Source: Bacteroidia bacterium (GTDB taxonomy: Bacteria; Bacteroidota; Bacteroidia; J057). Taken from it: a DNA stretch of 64,000 bases. Shown here in pieces: positions 1-8,802 of this stretch. Position 1 is the first letter of the stretch, and every line of letters starts with the position of its first letter. A model generated the notes under the pieces. That model searched no databases, was not told the DNA's origin, and saw only the letters and a list, made by a program, of their open reading frames with translations. Location of the stretch: positions 1 through 64,000 of the forward strand of contig JAWPMV010000002.1 of assembly GCA_033391075.1 (NCBI GenBank). The letters are read 5' to 3'. Position numbers and translations under genes: made by a program.

Positions 1-870
1 AACCCATGCAGTGGCCGGGGCTAAGTCAGAAAGAGCAGCGATAGATTTTCTTGCCCGATTCATGGCATAGTGCTCTAGCGCATGACCGAGACTAAACAAG
101 AACAGGAGCAAGGCAGCCTCTTGCCATTTTCCCAAAGAAGCAGCTCCTGCTGCTGCAACCAGCATAAGAAAATCAATCTCAAATTTTCCTTTGCGAATGG
201 TTTCTATGGCTTCGAGCAATGTAAAATAACCGCCTAATATAAGGGCGATCACGTACAGTGAAATCGTAAGCCACTCTGGAATATTTTCTAGAAAAGACAG
301 TAGTACTCCCGAAAGCCAAAACACCCCACTGCCAATGGCAAAATAGAGTTCTGTATTTTCTCCCAAAAACTCACTGTGTCCGTGTTCGTGATCATGTTTT
401 TCTCCATCTTTATGCTCATGCTCCTTAGCGGTTGCCTGAACGATTTTAAGGCCCGTCTTTTTGATGACTATTTCAACTTCCTTCTGGGTAATATGCTGAG
501 TGTCCCATTCTAGCTGGACTACTCCGCTAGCTGAAACGGATGCTTCAACAATCCCCTCTACTCTCACCAACGACTGCTCTATGCTCCTGGCATGTCTTTG
601 ATGGCGGATGCCTTTTACATCCATGAGAAGATGGCGATAACGATCGGTGAGACTTGCTCCGTTTTGCTGGGCAAGTGTTTTTACCTTGTTCAAGGAAATG
701 ATTTGAGGGTCATAATGAATGCAAAGCTGAGCAGGTTCACCTTCTTTTATGTGGGCATCTTCTATGCCATTTTGGGGTTTTAGTGCGAGAATTAACCGCT
801 CAACACATCGGTCCTTTTCGTCTGGTATTTCTGGCAACAGAACGGGTATTTCAAGTTGTAATTTTTTCAT
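1..870 (-). CDS. Heavy-metal P1B-type ATPase, Zn/Cd/Co/Pb type, C-terminal part beyond window
   Basis: N-terminal 290 residues of a metal-exporting P-type ATPase; the frame is still open at base 1, so the catalytic core is missing. It starts at the ATG at 868-870. Two degenerate heavy-metal-associated modules come first. Module 1 (about residues 10-75) keeps one Cys in DRCVERL. Module 2 (about 85-155) has GIRHQRHARSIE, where the usual CxxC is HxxH. A His-rich linker follows (HEHKDGEKHDHEHGHSE, about 160-177), then four hydrophobic stretches before the edge. Such ATPases pump divalent metals from cytoplasm to periplasm. The gene lies 68 bp downstream of the CzcB adaptor on the same strand, so it is probably the last gene of the czc operon: the ATPase would feed the periplasm and the RND pump would clear it. 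Metal specificity is inferred from context, because the CPC/CPx motif is outside the window. Confidence 0.88.
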   Translation of the reverse strand, partial: MKKLQLEIPVLLPEIPDEKDRCVERLILALKPQNGIEDAHIKEGEPAQLCIHYDPQIISLNKVKTLAQQNGASLTDRYRHLLMDVKGIRHQRHARSIEQSLVRVEGIVEASVSASGVVQLEWDTQHITQKEVEIVIKKTGLKIVQATAKEHEHKDGEKHDHEHGHSEFLGENTELYFAIGSGVFWLSGVLLSFLENIPEWLTISLYVIALILGGYFTLLEAIETIRKGKFEIDFLMLVAAAGAASLGKWQEAALLLFLFSLGHALEHYAMNRARKSIAALSDLAPATAWV

Positions 871-938
871 GAGGATTAACTGTAATGTTAAAAAACAAGG
901 AAGGAGGGCCATTCGCAATCAAATGGCCTCCTTTTGGG

Positions 939-2174
939 TTAATGATCCTCCTCTGCCTCGCCTTTATTCATTTCTGCCATCAGATAATAAGCTCCTGAGA
1001 GGACAACTTTGACATCAGGAGGAAGGGACTCTATCGAATATACCTCTGTAAAGCCGTTTTCCGTTACCCCGGTCCGTACCAACACTTTGCGAAATTGACT
1101 CTCATTATGGTCTTCTGACTCTTCGAGAGATACATCTTCGGGTAACTCGACAAAGATATAGGACTGTCCTTCCTCGCTGACGATGGCTGATTCAGGAAGT
1201 GCGGGGACCGTAAGGGCATCCAACCAGATTTGCGCTTCTGCATATAAGCCCCCGATAAATTCAGAGTGTTCCTCTGTCAGATGGCCATGAATATTGACCG
1301 TGCGGTTATCTTGATCAAATTCTTTCCCAATCAAATGCACATCGCCTTCATAGGTTTTGTTTCCCTGAGTAGGTAGTCGGAAGGTGATTCTTTGCCCTTT
1401 TTTGATCCGAAACAAATCTTTTTCAAATACCTTGAGTTCTAAATGCATGTGCCGATTATCAACCATCTCATACATGGTGTTTTCTGGTTCAACTAAGGCT
1501 CCAAGGCGAATATTTACCTTAGTGATATAACCAGAAAAGGGTGCCCGAATGGCAATCCTCCGCTGTATGGTACCTGTCTCCAGGTTTTGGGTTGAAATCC
1601 CAATATAGTTGAGGCGTTCTTTTAGGCCCGTTTGCTTCGCAGTCATCGCATTGAATTCTGCCTCTGTTTCCTGCAATTTTTTCTTGGCACTAACATGAGC
1701 AGCCGCCAAGGTTCGCTGCCGCTCTAGTTCCAGGGCCAGGAATGTCAAACGACTCTTCACTTCCAAATATTCTTGTTGGAGTTGTAGGTAATCAGGATGC
1801 GATAGTTCGGCTAAAACAGTTCCCTTTTTGATGTAATCACCTTCGAGAAAGCGTGTCTTTTCGACAAAGCCTTTGTGGGGAGGATTGATAGCTGCCTGAT
1901 TGGAAGGGGGTAAATCCAGCATCCCATTAGCTTTAACATACCCAGCCAGTTTCATTTCCTGGAAGCTACCTGTTTTAAGTCCTGTCGCTTCAATCTGCTG
2001 GCTGGTAAAGATAGCGATCCCTTCAGGACCAGCCTCTTCTTCGTGTTCATCTTCAGTCAATGTCGCCTCAGTAGAAGCCGTTTTTGAATCACAGCTACTG
2101 AAGAGCAAAATGCTTATTACAGCAGCTATGAGGAATATATAATATGAAATTCTTTGCATGATTTTGTTACTCAA
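939..2174 (-). CDS. czcB: CzcB-type RND efflux periplasmic adaptor lipoprotein
   Basis: Membrane-fusion protein linking an RND permease to the outer-membrane channel for divalent-metal efflux. The N-terminus is a lipoprotein signal with lipobox LFSSC (Cys about residue 28), followed by an acidic/His patch (DEHEEEAGPEG). Next come the typical biotinyl-lipoyl half-motifs (NPPHKGFVEKTRFLEGDYIKKG), an alpha-hairpin coiled coil (about 125-190), a second lipoyl half (IRAPFSGYITKVN) and beta-barrel/MPD domains. The tail is rich in Asp/Glu/His (GEAEEDH), a likely metal-binding end. At 411 aa it is normal length. A second in-frame Met (MQRISYYIF, 15 bases in) is an equally possible start. The start is only 6 bp after the stop of the CzcA-CzcC gene, so the two are co-transcribed. 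Confidence 0.93.
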   Translation of the reverse strand: MSNKIMQRISYYIFLIAAVISILLFSSCDSKTASTEATLTEDEHEEEAGPEGIAIFTSQQIEATGLKTGSFQEMKLAGYVKANGMLDLPPSNQAAINPPHKGFVEKTRFLEGDYIKKGTVLAELSHPDYLQLQQEYLEVKSRLTFLALELERQRTLAAAHVSAKKKLQETEAEFNAMTAKQTGLKERLNYIGISTQNLETGTIQRRIAIRAPFSGYITKVNIRLGALVEPENTMYEMVDNRHMHLELKVFEKDLFRIKKGQRITFRLPTQGNKTYEGDVHLIGKEFDQDNRTVNIHGHLTEEHSEFIGGLYAEAQIWLDALTVPALPESAIVSEEGQSYIFVELPEDVSLEESEDHNESQFRKVLVRTGVTENGFTEVYSIESLPPDVKVVLSGAYYLMAEMNKGEAEEDH

Positions 2175-2180
2175 AATGGA

Positions 2181-5100
2181 TTAGATACCTAAGAGATAAG
2201 ATAGGCCAATAACGGCCTGATTGGTTTTTCGTATGCTTTCCAAATAGGAAATCCTGAGCGCAAAGGCTTGATCGAGGTTCTGGATATAGGCCACATAATC
2301 AATCTCGCCAGCCCGGTAAGCCAGAGTTCCACTTTGGACTAGATCCTCTGCCAGCTTAAGGCCTTCTGTTTCATAGAAGGTAAGTTGTTGCCTGGCGGTT
2401 TGATATTGCCGATGTAGCTGATCCCAGGCTGAACTAAGTCTTAATCGGGTATCTTCAGCCTGACTAGCAATCACTTTCCGCTCGATGGCATGCGCTTGAC
2501 TTTCAGCCTTCTTTGCCCGCAACCACAAGGGAACCGATATGCCTACCTGCCATCCTTGAAAACCACTAGCTCCATCAATTTGCTGGCGAAAGTATCCAGC
2601 TGAGAATTGGGGCAAAAGCTGCGCTTGAGCGACCTTCTGTGATTTTTCGGCTACCATAATTTGCTGCTCAACAAAAATCAGATCAGGGTTTCCCCCAATA
2701 TTACTTGCAGCACCTCCCGGTAAAGGAAACGAAGAATAAACCGTATTAAGCGGAACCATGAGCGAATCAGTGGTACTGAGCCATTGCTGCAAAGTCCGGT
2801 GGCTCATGGCTATCTGACTGAGCACTTGCTGATAGTCCAGCTGAATTTGCTGGAATTTTGCTTTTGCCAATTGGCTTTCCACTTGATTGCTTTCCCCAGT
2901 CTGAAAACGGAGATCCGCAGCTTCCAGGAAATCTTGATAGTACACAAGCAGAGAATCATATTGATTTCGCTGTTCAAGCCAGAAATGCCAGGTTTGATAA
3001 GCCAAACGTACTTCTCTGCGGAGTTGGTTTTCACTGATGTCTTTGGCTCGTTCTGCTAAGTCTGTCTTCGCTTTTAACAGATCGCCATTGCGCTGATATA
3101 CCTGTGGAAGCGAAAAACGTTGACTTAACTGCCATTGATTATCCAGGGCAGCAGTATTAAACTGTCCGCGACCATAAGAAAGTGATGTCGCTGGAAGATC
3201 AAAGGCACTTTTTTGAAGAGCTTGTTGTCTTTCCACTCCAAGAACCGCTGTTTGTATTGAAGGATGCTTGTCTAAAGCCAACTGCACTGCTTCTTCAGCG
3301 CTCAGGGGACGTTGTGCCATACTAGTTAGTGGAATACTTAGGCATAAAACAAATAATCCCTTCAAAATTATCCCGGAAGCAGAAGGCTGTGCTTTTGAGC
3401 GGTTCTCATCAAAAAAAATCCGATATAAAACAGGCAGCACTAGAAGCGTAAGCAAAGTGGCTGTTATCAAGCCTCCGATGACAACAGTTGCCAAGGGTTT
3501 TTGCACCTCTGCGCCTTCTGAAGTTGAAAGAGCCATCGGTAAAAATCCCAATGAGGCAACGGCAGCAGTCATGATGACAGGGCGCAGACGCACACGGGTT
3601 CCTTCCAGGATGCGTTCTCTGACGTCATTCACACCTTCTTTTTTAAGATCATTGAAATAGCCAATCAGGACAATCCCGTTAAGTACTGCGACGCCAAACA
3701 GGGCAATAAAACCAACCCCCGCCGAAATACTGAAAGGCATACCGCGTAGGGTAAGTGCCCAAATGCCTCCAATGGCTGAAAGCGGAATCGCGGTGAAAAT
3801 AAGCAAAGCCTGCCCAAGAGAATGAAAGGTCAGATAGAGTAGAGTAAAGATAAGGAGCAAGGCCACTGGCACAGCAACGCTCAGCCTGGCTTTGGCTTCC
3901 TGCAGGTTTTCAAACTGACCGCCATAGGTAATATAATAGCCAGGTGGAAGATCAACCTTCTCCTGAAGGGTTTGTTCAATTTCACCAACCAGACTTTCTA
4001 CGTCCCTTCCTCTGGCATTCACTCCCAGGACAATCCGACGTTTGGTGTCGTCCCGGCTGATCTGCATGGGCGCATTTTGGTATTCAATGCTTGCAATTTC
4101 ATTAAGAGGAACACTGTTCCCATTGGGGAGAGTTAAGTACAGTTCACGCAGGTTTTGAATGTCTTGCCGGAAGGCCTTTTCCAGCCTTACAACCAGGTCA
4201 AAACGTTTTTCCCCTTCAAACACCACTCCTGCAACCTCGCCAGCAAAAGCAGTTCGCACCAAGGTATTCAAATCCTCAATATTTAATCCATATTGAGCGA
4301 TTTTATCTCGATCGTACTGTACCTGCATTTGGGGAAGGCCAACGATTTGTTCTAATTTGGTATCACCCACTCCGTCTATGACTTGAATGGCTGCATTGGC
4401 CTCCTGTCCTTTTTGATACAAGAGCTGCAGATCTTCCCCGTAAATCTTGATCGCAATGTCAGAGCGTACTCCCGTCATGAGTTCGTTGAATCGAAGTTCA
4501 ATGGGCTGGGAAAACTCAAAATTGACTCCGGGAATTACTGCCATAGCCTCCTTCATTTTTTCGACCAGTTCTTCCTGGCTCCCTGTGGTTGTCCATTCGT
4601 CCTTGTCTTTCAAGACGATAATCAAATCACCAGCTTCGATAGGCATCGGGTCTGTGGGAATTTCTGCTGCGCCAATCCGGGTAACGATTTCTTCTACCTC
4701 TGGAAACTTCATCAAAATTCCTTCCAGGCGGTTCATCGTTTCGATAGTCTGACTAAGTGAACTTCCGGTTTTGATGGTGGCATTGATGGCCAGATCGCCT
4801 TCCTCCAGGCGAGGAATAAATTCTCCCCCCATATTCGAGAACCGCCAAAGGCTGAGGCCAAATAGTATAATTGCTACCCCAATGACTAGCGAGCGGAATC
4901 GAAGAGAAAACCGAATGGCGGGATCATATATTCGTTGGAGTACCTCTATAATACGATCAGCAATGGTGCGCTTTACTTCTATTTTTTTGGATAAAGCTAG
5001 CGCAGACATCATCGGAACATAGGTCAGGGAAAGAATAAAGGCTCCCAAAATGGCAAAGCTTACCGTTTGGGCCATGGGAGCAAACATCTTTCCTTCGATC

Positions 5101-6500
5101 CCTACCAGGGCCAGGATAGGGAGATAGACAATCAAAATGATGATTTCCCCAAAAGCCGCAGAGTTTCGGATTTTGATAGCAGAGGTTCTGACTGATTTGT
5201 CCATTTCTGCCTGCGTCAGCACCTGGTTTTTATGCTGGGTATAAAGCCTATGTACAATACTTTCTACAATGATGACCGCTCCATCTACAATGAGACCAAA
5301 ATCAATGGCCCCCAGGCTCATGAGGTTAGCTGAAACGCCAAAAACATTCATCATAGCAATGGCAAAGAGCATGGCCAGGGGAATGACAGAAGCTACCACC
5401 AAACCGGCGCGGAGATTACCCAACAGTAGAACCAGGATAAATACGACGATCAGTCCACCCTCGATCAGATTAGTACTTACTGTTTTGATAGTTTTGTTAA
5501 CCAGTTTACTTCGGTCAATAAAGGGATCAATGGTAATGCCTTCAGGCAGGCTTTGCTGTATTTGCTCAATTCGGGCTTGTACCCGCTCGATTACTTCTGC
5601 TGAATTGGCTCCCTTGAGCATCATGACGATCCCACCGACAGTTTCCCCTTCGCCATTACTGGTCATGGCTCCATAGCGAGGGCTATGACCAAACTGGACT
5701 TTGGCGACATCTGAAATGCGAACCGGGATGTTTTCGACGGTTTTGACAGGAATTTTTTCAATGTCTTTGAGGGATCTGACCAGGCCCTCACCGCGAACGA
5801 AATAGGCATTGGGTCCTTTTTCGATATAGCTTCCTCCGGTGTTTTGATTGTTTTTCTCAACGGCCTGATATACTTCAGCCATAGTTACATTCATGGCCCG
5901 AAGCTGCTCGGGATTTACCGCAACTTCGTACTGTTTGAGAAAGCCTCCAAAACTGTTAACCTCGACGACTCCATCAACACCAGAGAGTTGTCGCCTGACA
6001 ATCCAATCCTGGATACTTCTCAGTTCCATAGGAGAATACAGGCTGTCATAGCCAGGTTTAACATGTAGGGCGTATTGATAGATCTCTCCCAGGCCCGTTG
6101 AGATGGGCGACATTTCCGGGCTACCAAGTCCAGGAGGAATTTCTGCTTCTGCAACCTTTAATTGTTCAGAGACCAATTGACGGGGTAAATAGGTCCCCAT
6201 GTCTTCTCTAAAGACCACCGTTACTACGGATAGGCCAAAGCGGGAGATAGATCGGATTTCGACCACCCCCGGCAAATTTTGCATGGCCAGTTCTACAGGA
6301 TAGGTAATAAACTGTTCTACCTCCTGGGCGGCCAATGTAGGAGTCTGCGTGATGAGTTGTACCTGATTGTTGGTAATATCGGGGACCGCATCAATGGGCA
6401 ATTGCCGCAATGAGTACAAACCCCAGCCAATCAGACCTAACACCAGCAGGCCTATGATGAACTTATTCCGAATGGAATAAGCAATAATGTTATCAATCAT
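2181..6500 (-). CDS. czcA: CzcA-type RND permease fused to a CzcC/TolC-type outer-membrane channel
   Basis: A 1439-aa fusion. Residues 1 to about 1030 are a complete CzcA/CusA-family proton-driven permease: it starts with the first TM (IRNKFIIGLLVLGLIGWGLY), has two large periplasmic loops and carries the divalent-metal signature DFGLIVDGAVIIVE at about residue 400 in TM4. From about 1040 a second signal-like hydrophobic segment (ILKGLFVLCLSIPLTSMAQ) leads into a roughly 400-residue outer-membrane-efflux domain (SAEEAVQLALDKHPSI at its start, long coiled coils, GEIDYVAYIQNLDQA near the end). The fusion is known in Bacteroidetes. The hydrophobic joint could be cleaved by signal peptidase, releasing the channel half. 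This gene and the adaptor supply all three parts of a Zn/Cd/Co efflux pump. Confidence 0.94.
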   Translation of the reverse strand: MIDNIIAYSIRNKFIIGLLVLGLIGWGLYSLRQLPIDAVPDITNNQVQLITQTPTLAAQEVEQFITYPVELAMQNLPGVVEIRSISRFGLSVVTVVFREDMGTYLPRQLVSEQLKVAEAEIPPGLGSPEMSPISTGLGEIYQYALHVKPGYDSLYSPMELRSIQDWIVRRQLSGVDGVVEVNSFGGFLKQYEVAVNPEQLRAMNVTMAEVYQAVEKNNQNTGGSYIEKGPNAYFVRGEGLVRSLKDIEKIPVKTVENIPVRISDVAKVQFGHSPRYGAMTSNGEGETVGGIVMMLKGANSAEVIERVQARIEQIQQSLPEGITIDPFIDRSKLVNKTIKTVSTNLIEGGLIVVFILVLLLGNLRAGLVVASVIPLAMLFAIAMMNVFGVSANLMSLGAIDFGLIVDGAVIIVESIVHRLYTQHKNQVLTQAEMDKSVRTSAIKIRNSAAFGEIIILIVYLPILALVGIEGKMFAPMAQTVSFAILGAFILSLTYVPMMSALALSKKIEVKRTIADRIIEVLQRIYDPAIRFSLRFRSLVIGVAIILFGLSLWRFSNMGGEFIPRLEEGDLAINATIKTGSSLSQTIETMNRLEGILMKFPEVEEIVTRIGAAEIPTDPMPIEAGDLIIVLKDKDEWTTTGSQEELVEKMKEAMAVIPGVNFEFSQPIELRFNELMTGVRSDIAIKIYGEDLQLLYQKGQEANAAIQVIDGVGDTKLEQIVGLPQMQVQYDRDKIAQYGLNIEDLNTLVRTAFAGEVAGVVFEGEKRFDLVVRLEKAFRQDIQNLRELYLTLPNGNSVPLNEIASIEYQNAPMQISRDDTKRRIVLGVNARGRDVESLVGEIEQTLQEKVDLPPGYYITYGGQFENLQEAKARLSVAVPVALLLIFTLLYLTFHSLGQALLIFTAIPLSAIGGIWALTLRGMPFSISAGVGFIALFGVAVLNGIVLIGYFNDLKKEGVNDVRERILEGTRVRLRPVIMTAAVASLGFLPMALSTSEGAEVQKPLATVVIGGLITATLLTLLVLPVLYRIFFDENRSKAQPSASGIILKGLFVLCLSIPLTSMAQRPLSAEEAVQLALDKHPSIQTAVLGVERQQALQKSAFDLPATSLSYGRGQFNTAALDNQWQLSQRFSLPQVYQRNGDLLKAKTDLAERAKDISENQLRREVRLAYQTWHFWLEQRNQYDSLLVYYQDFLEAADLRFQTGESNQVESQLAKAKFQQIQLDYQQVLSQIAMSHRTLQQWLSTTDSLMVPLNTVYSSFPLPGGAASNIGGNPDLIFVEQQIMVAEKSQKVAQAQLLPQFSAGYFRQQIDGASGFQGWQVGISVPLWLRAKKAESQAHAIERKVIASQAEDTRLRLSSAWDQLHRQYQTARQQLTFYETEGLKLAEDLVQSGTLAYRAGEIDYVAYIQNLDQAFALRISYLESIRKTNQAVIGLSYLLGI

Positions 6501-6590
6501 GCTTAGCTGATAATATGTAATGAATGAAATGAGCTTAGCCTTATGCTCATAAGGAGCAAGGCCAAATCAGGTCAGAGGGACCTACTAAAT

Positions 6591-6929
6591 TCAGCTAAGC
6601 TTTATAGGAGGGCGAAGAAACGGAAGAATCACCTCGTTGGTTCTCAGGTTGGAATAAAACCCATGAGGAGGAGATTGGATTGATACAAGTGGAAATAAGG
6701 GCAAATCGCCAATAACGATATGGGTGTGGCAACAATGACACATACAATAGGGAGAACAGTGTCCTTCATCATGTTCACCTTCATCCTCAGCAGGAGAAGG
6801 ATTTAATAGATCGTTTTCACTGATGCTTACCAGGTGAGAATCATCCTGTGCAACTGGCTCTATATCCAGGCAAGGATAAAATGCCATAAGCAGCATATAG
6901 AAACTCATTATGTAGGACAAGATTCTCAT
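6591..6929 (-). CDS. Small Cys/His-rich exported protein, DUF6660-like
   Basis: 112-aa protein with an N-terminal hydrophobic helix (about 5-20) and a central Asp/Glu-rich stretch followed by a dense ligand cluster (HDEGHCSPYCMCHCCHTH, about 55-72), then a Pro-rich tail. It resembles the small Bacteroidetes family annotated DUF6660, usually found at the head of czc-type operons; I recognise this from the CSPYCMCHCC-type motif and the location. It is 90 bp upstream of the CzcA fusion and is probably the first gene of the operon. A periplasmic metal-binding or sensing role is inferred only. An alternative Met lies at codon 8 (MSFYMLL). Confidence 0.75.
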   Translation of the reverse strand: MRILSYIMSFYMLLMAFYPCLDIEPVAQDDSHLVSISENDLLNPSPAEDEGEHDEGHCSPYCMCHCCHTHIVIGDLPLFPLVSIQSPPHGFYSNLRTNEVILPFLRPPIKLS

Positions 6930-7061
6930 TTATTCACGCAAATGTACGGATTGTAGCGGATAATGTTGAAGAAATTACTTTAAAAACCTAAGGTTCAGGA
7001 ATATGTTCTACAAATACATTGTCAGCAAACTTTTTGGAAACGGTCATAGTCCTCTTCGGTT

Positions 7062-7091
7062 TTTGATAGGCCATAAATATTATTAGATTTG
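7062..7091 (+). promoter_or_regulatory. Bacteroidetes-type promoter with overlapping inverted repeat
   Basis: TTTG at 7062-7065, an 18-nt spacer, then TAGATTTG at 7084-7091, which fits the Bacteroidetes -33/-7 pattern (TTTG, about 19 nt, TAnnTTTG). The -7 element lies inside TTAGA-TTTG-TCTAA (7083-7096), an inverted repeat that could be an operator. Transcription would start near 7098, about 50 nt before the di-haem cytochrome gene. Confidence 0.6.
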
Positions 7092-7149
7092 TCTAAATTG
7101 TTTTTAAGTTTAGTTTAAATTTTTTTTTATTCCAATCTAATAAAAAGCT

Positions 7150-8352
7150 ATGAGAATAATCATACCAGCCAAAGTATTTTTTCTGCTTTGGCTAGTGATC
7201 CTTTCCATCGCTTGTGAAAAGATCATTCCTGTTGCTCCTCCTGAAAATGAACTACTGGATGGCCCAATCGAAGGTTTAAGCCCCGCTGAACAGGCTCAAT
7301 TCCTGGCAGGGGATATTGCCTTTAATGACGAAGTATTTACGGTTGAAACCGGACTAGGACCTTTGTTTGTTGCCACTTCATGTGGCAGTTGCCATATTGG
7401 GGATGGGAAAGGGCACCCTTTTACTACCCTAACAAGGTTTGGACAGATTTCACCCAATACAATGCCTGATGTATCCATTGGAGGTCCGCAGTTGCAACAC
7501 CGGGCTATTCCTGGCTACGAACCAGAAACAGTGCCGGAAGGCTCACCTTTTATGAAATTTACCCCTCCGGCGGTTACAGGATTGGGCCTTCTCGCAGCAC
7601 TGACTGACGAGCAAATCCTGGAACAAGCTGATCCCAATGACGCTAACGAGAATGGCATCTCGGGTGTGCCCAACTTTATAAGTCCTCCTGAATATTTTAT
7701 TCCGAAGTGGTATCACCAGCCACAGGATGGAAAATACATTGGGCGATTTGGCAAAAAGGCAGCTGCAATAGATTTGCTTCAACAAACCGTTGGTGCCTAT
7801 AATCAGGACATGGGAATCACTTCTACTTTTGAGCCACTGGATGTTGCATCTGGGTTGATTACTGATCCCGAAGTAACAGATGAGACGGTAAAAGACGTTG
7901 TGTTCTATCTTAGAACTCTGAAAGCTCCCTTGCCCAGGTTATCCGACGATCCACAGGTTATGAAAGGCAAATCCTTATTTACTGCAATCCAATGCAGTTC
8001 TTGCCATACTCCTGAATGGACAACACCCGAATCTGACATTGCTGCCTTATCCAATAAGACCTTTTATCCTTATACTGACCTGCTCCTTCACGATATGGGA
8101 CCTCAGTTGGATGATGGAGTAACAGAAGGATCGGCTGAAACTTTTGAATGGAAAACTCCCGCTTTATGGGGCCTGGGCCTTTCTCCCGATTCTCAAGGAG
8201 GGGAATATTTCCTGATGCATGATGGAAGAGCCAGAAGCATCGAGGAAGCTATTTTGATGCATGGAGGGGAGGCGGCAGAAAGCAGTAATAAATACCAAAC
8301 ATTGAATCCGTCAGACAAGGAAGCTCTTATCCAGTTTTTAGAATCCCTGTAA
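7150..8352 (+). CDS. Di-haem cytochrome c lipoprotein, DHOR (thiol-oxidoreductase-like) family
   Basis: 400-aa predicted lipoprotein (signal and lipobox WLVILSIAC, Cys about residue 22). Two c-type haem sites are visible: CGSCH at about residue 77 and CSSCH at about residue 282. The rest matches the di-haem oxidoreductase family (PF06537), which is distantly related to MauG and cytochrome c peroxidases; length is normal. The protein should sit in the periplasm or be anchored to a membrane and pass electrons. It is the first of three tightly linked genes (10 bp to the Rieske gene, which overlaps the porin by 4 bp) and has its own promoter. The three may form a redox-linked uptake or export unit. 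The true substrate cannot be read from the sequence. Confidence 0.88.
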   Translation: MRIIIPAKVFFLLWLVILSIACEKIIPVAPPENELLDGPIEGLSPAEQAQFLAGDIAFNDEVFTVETGLGPLFVATSCGSCHIGDGKGHPFTTLTRFGQISPNTMPDVSIGGPQLQHRAIPGYEPETVPEGSPFMKFTPPAVTGLGLLAALTDEQILEQADPNDANENGISGVPNFISPPEYFIPKWYHQPQDGKYIGRFGKKAAAIDLLQQTVGAYNQDMGITSTFEPLDVASGLITDPEVTDETVKDVVFYLRTLKAPLPRLSDDPQVMKGKSLFTAIQCSSCHTPEWTTPESDIAALSNKTFYPYTDLLLHDMGPQLDDGVTEGSAETFEWKTPALWGLGLSPDSQGGEYFLMHDGRARSIEEAILMHGGEAAESSNKYQTLNPSDKEALIQFLESL

Positions 8353-8361
8353 ACGAGGAAA

Positions 8362-8802
8362 ATGAAAAGAAAAGAGTTTTTATCGACTTGTGGTTCAGTT
8401 TGCCTAGGCTTAACGGGCATTCCGATTCTTCTGCAAAGCTGTATAGGGACTAAATTCCTAGATGGAACGCTAACTGAATCTTACTTGGAAATCCCGCTGA
8501 GTGCTTTCGAAATCATAAAGAAAGAAGAAAAAAGATTTCGCAAGTATGTAGTGGTCCAGCATAGCAAACTTCAGTATCCTATTAGTGTATACAGGTTTTC
8601 ATCATCTGAGTATCAGGCCTTATGGATGAGATGTACCCATCAGGGTACTGAGTTACGCGCTTATAACAATCGGCTCCAATGCCCTGCACATGGTAGTGAA
8701 TTTACTCAAAGGGGTGAAGTGCAAGATGGCCCTGCAGATGCATCTCTGCGAACATTTCCTGTTATCATTGAAACTAACACCCTCAAAATACATCTGGCAT
8801 GA
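8362..8802 (+). CDS. Rieske [2Fe-2S] lipoprotein
   Basis: 146-aa protein with an N-terminal export signal ending in a possible lipobox (LLQSC, Cys about residue 29). A complete Rieske cluster-binding pair follows: CTHQG (about residue 92) and CPAHGS (about 109), giving two Cys and two His ligands. It is a soluble single-domain ferredoxin-like carrier, far smaller than a cytochrome bc1 Rieske. The start codon is 9 bp after the di-haem gene and the stop overlaps the next start (ATGA). Electron exchange with the neighbouring di-haem cytochrome is the simplest inference. It is not part of a visible bc complex. Confidence 0.9.
   Translation: MKRKEFLSTCGSVCLGLTGIPILLQSCIGTKFLDGTLTESYLEIPLSAFEIIKKEEKRFRKYVVVQHSKLQYPISVYRFSSSEYQALWMRCTHQGTELRAYNNRLQCPAHGSEFTQRGEVQDGPADASLRTFPVIIETNTLKIHLA

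Noticed and set aside
6939..6946. CAAATGTA (TAnnTTTG on the minus strand) as the promoter of the czc operon
   Set aside because: It is only 10 bp from the annotated start and has no TTTG element at the right distance.
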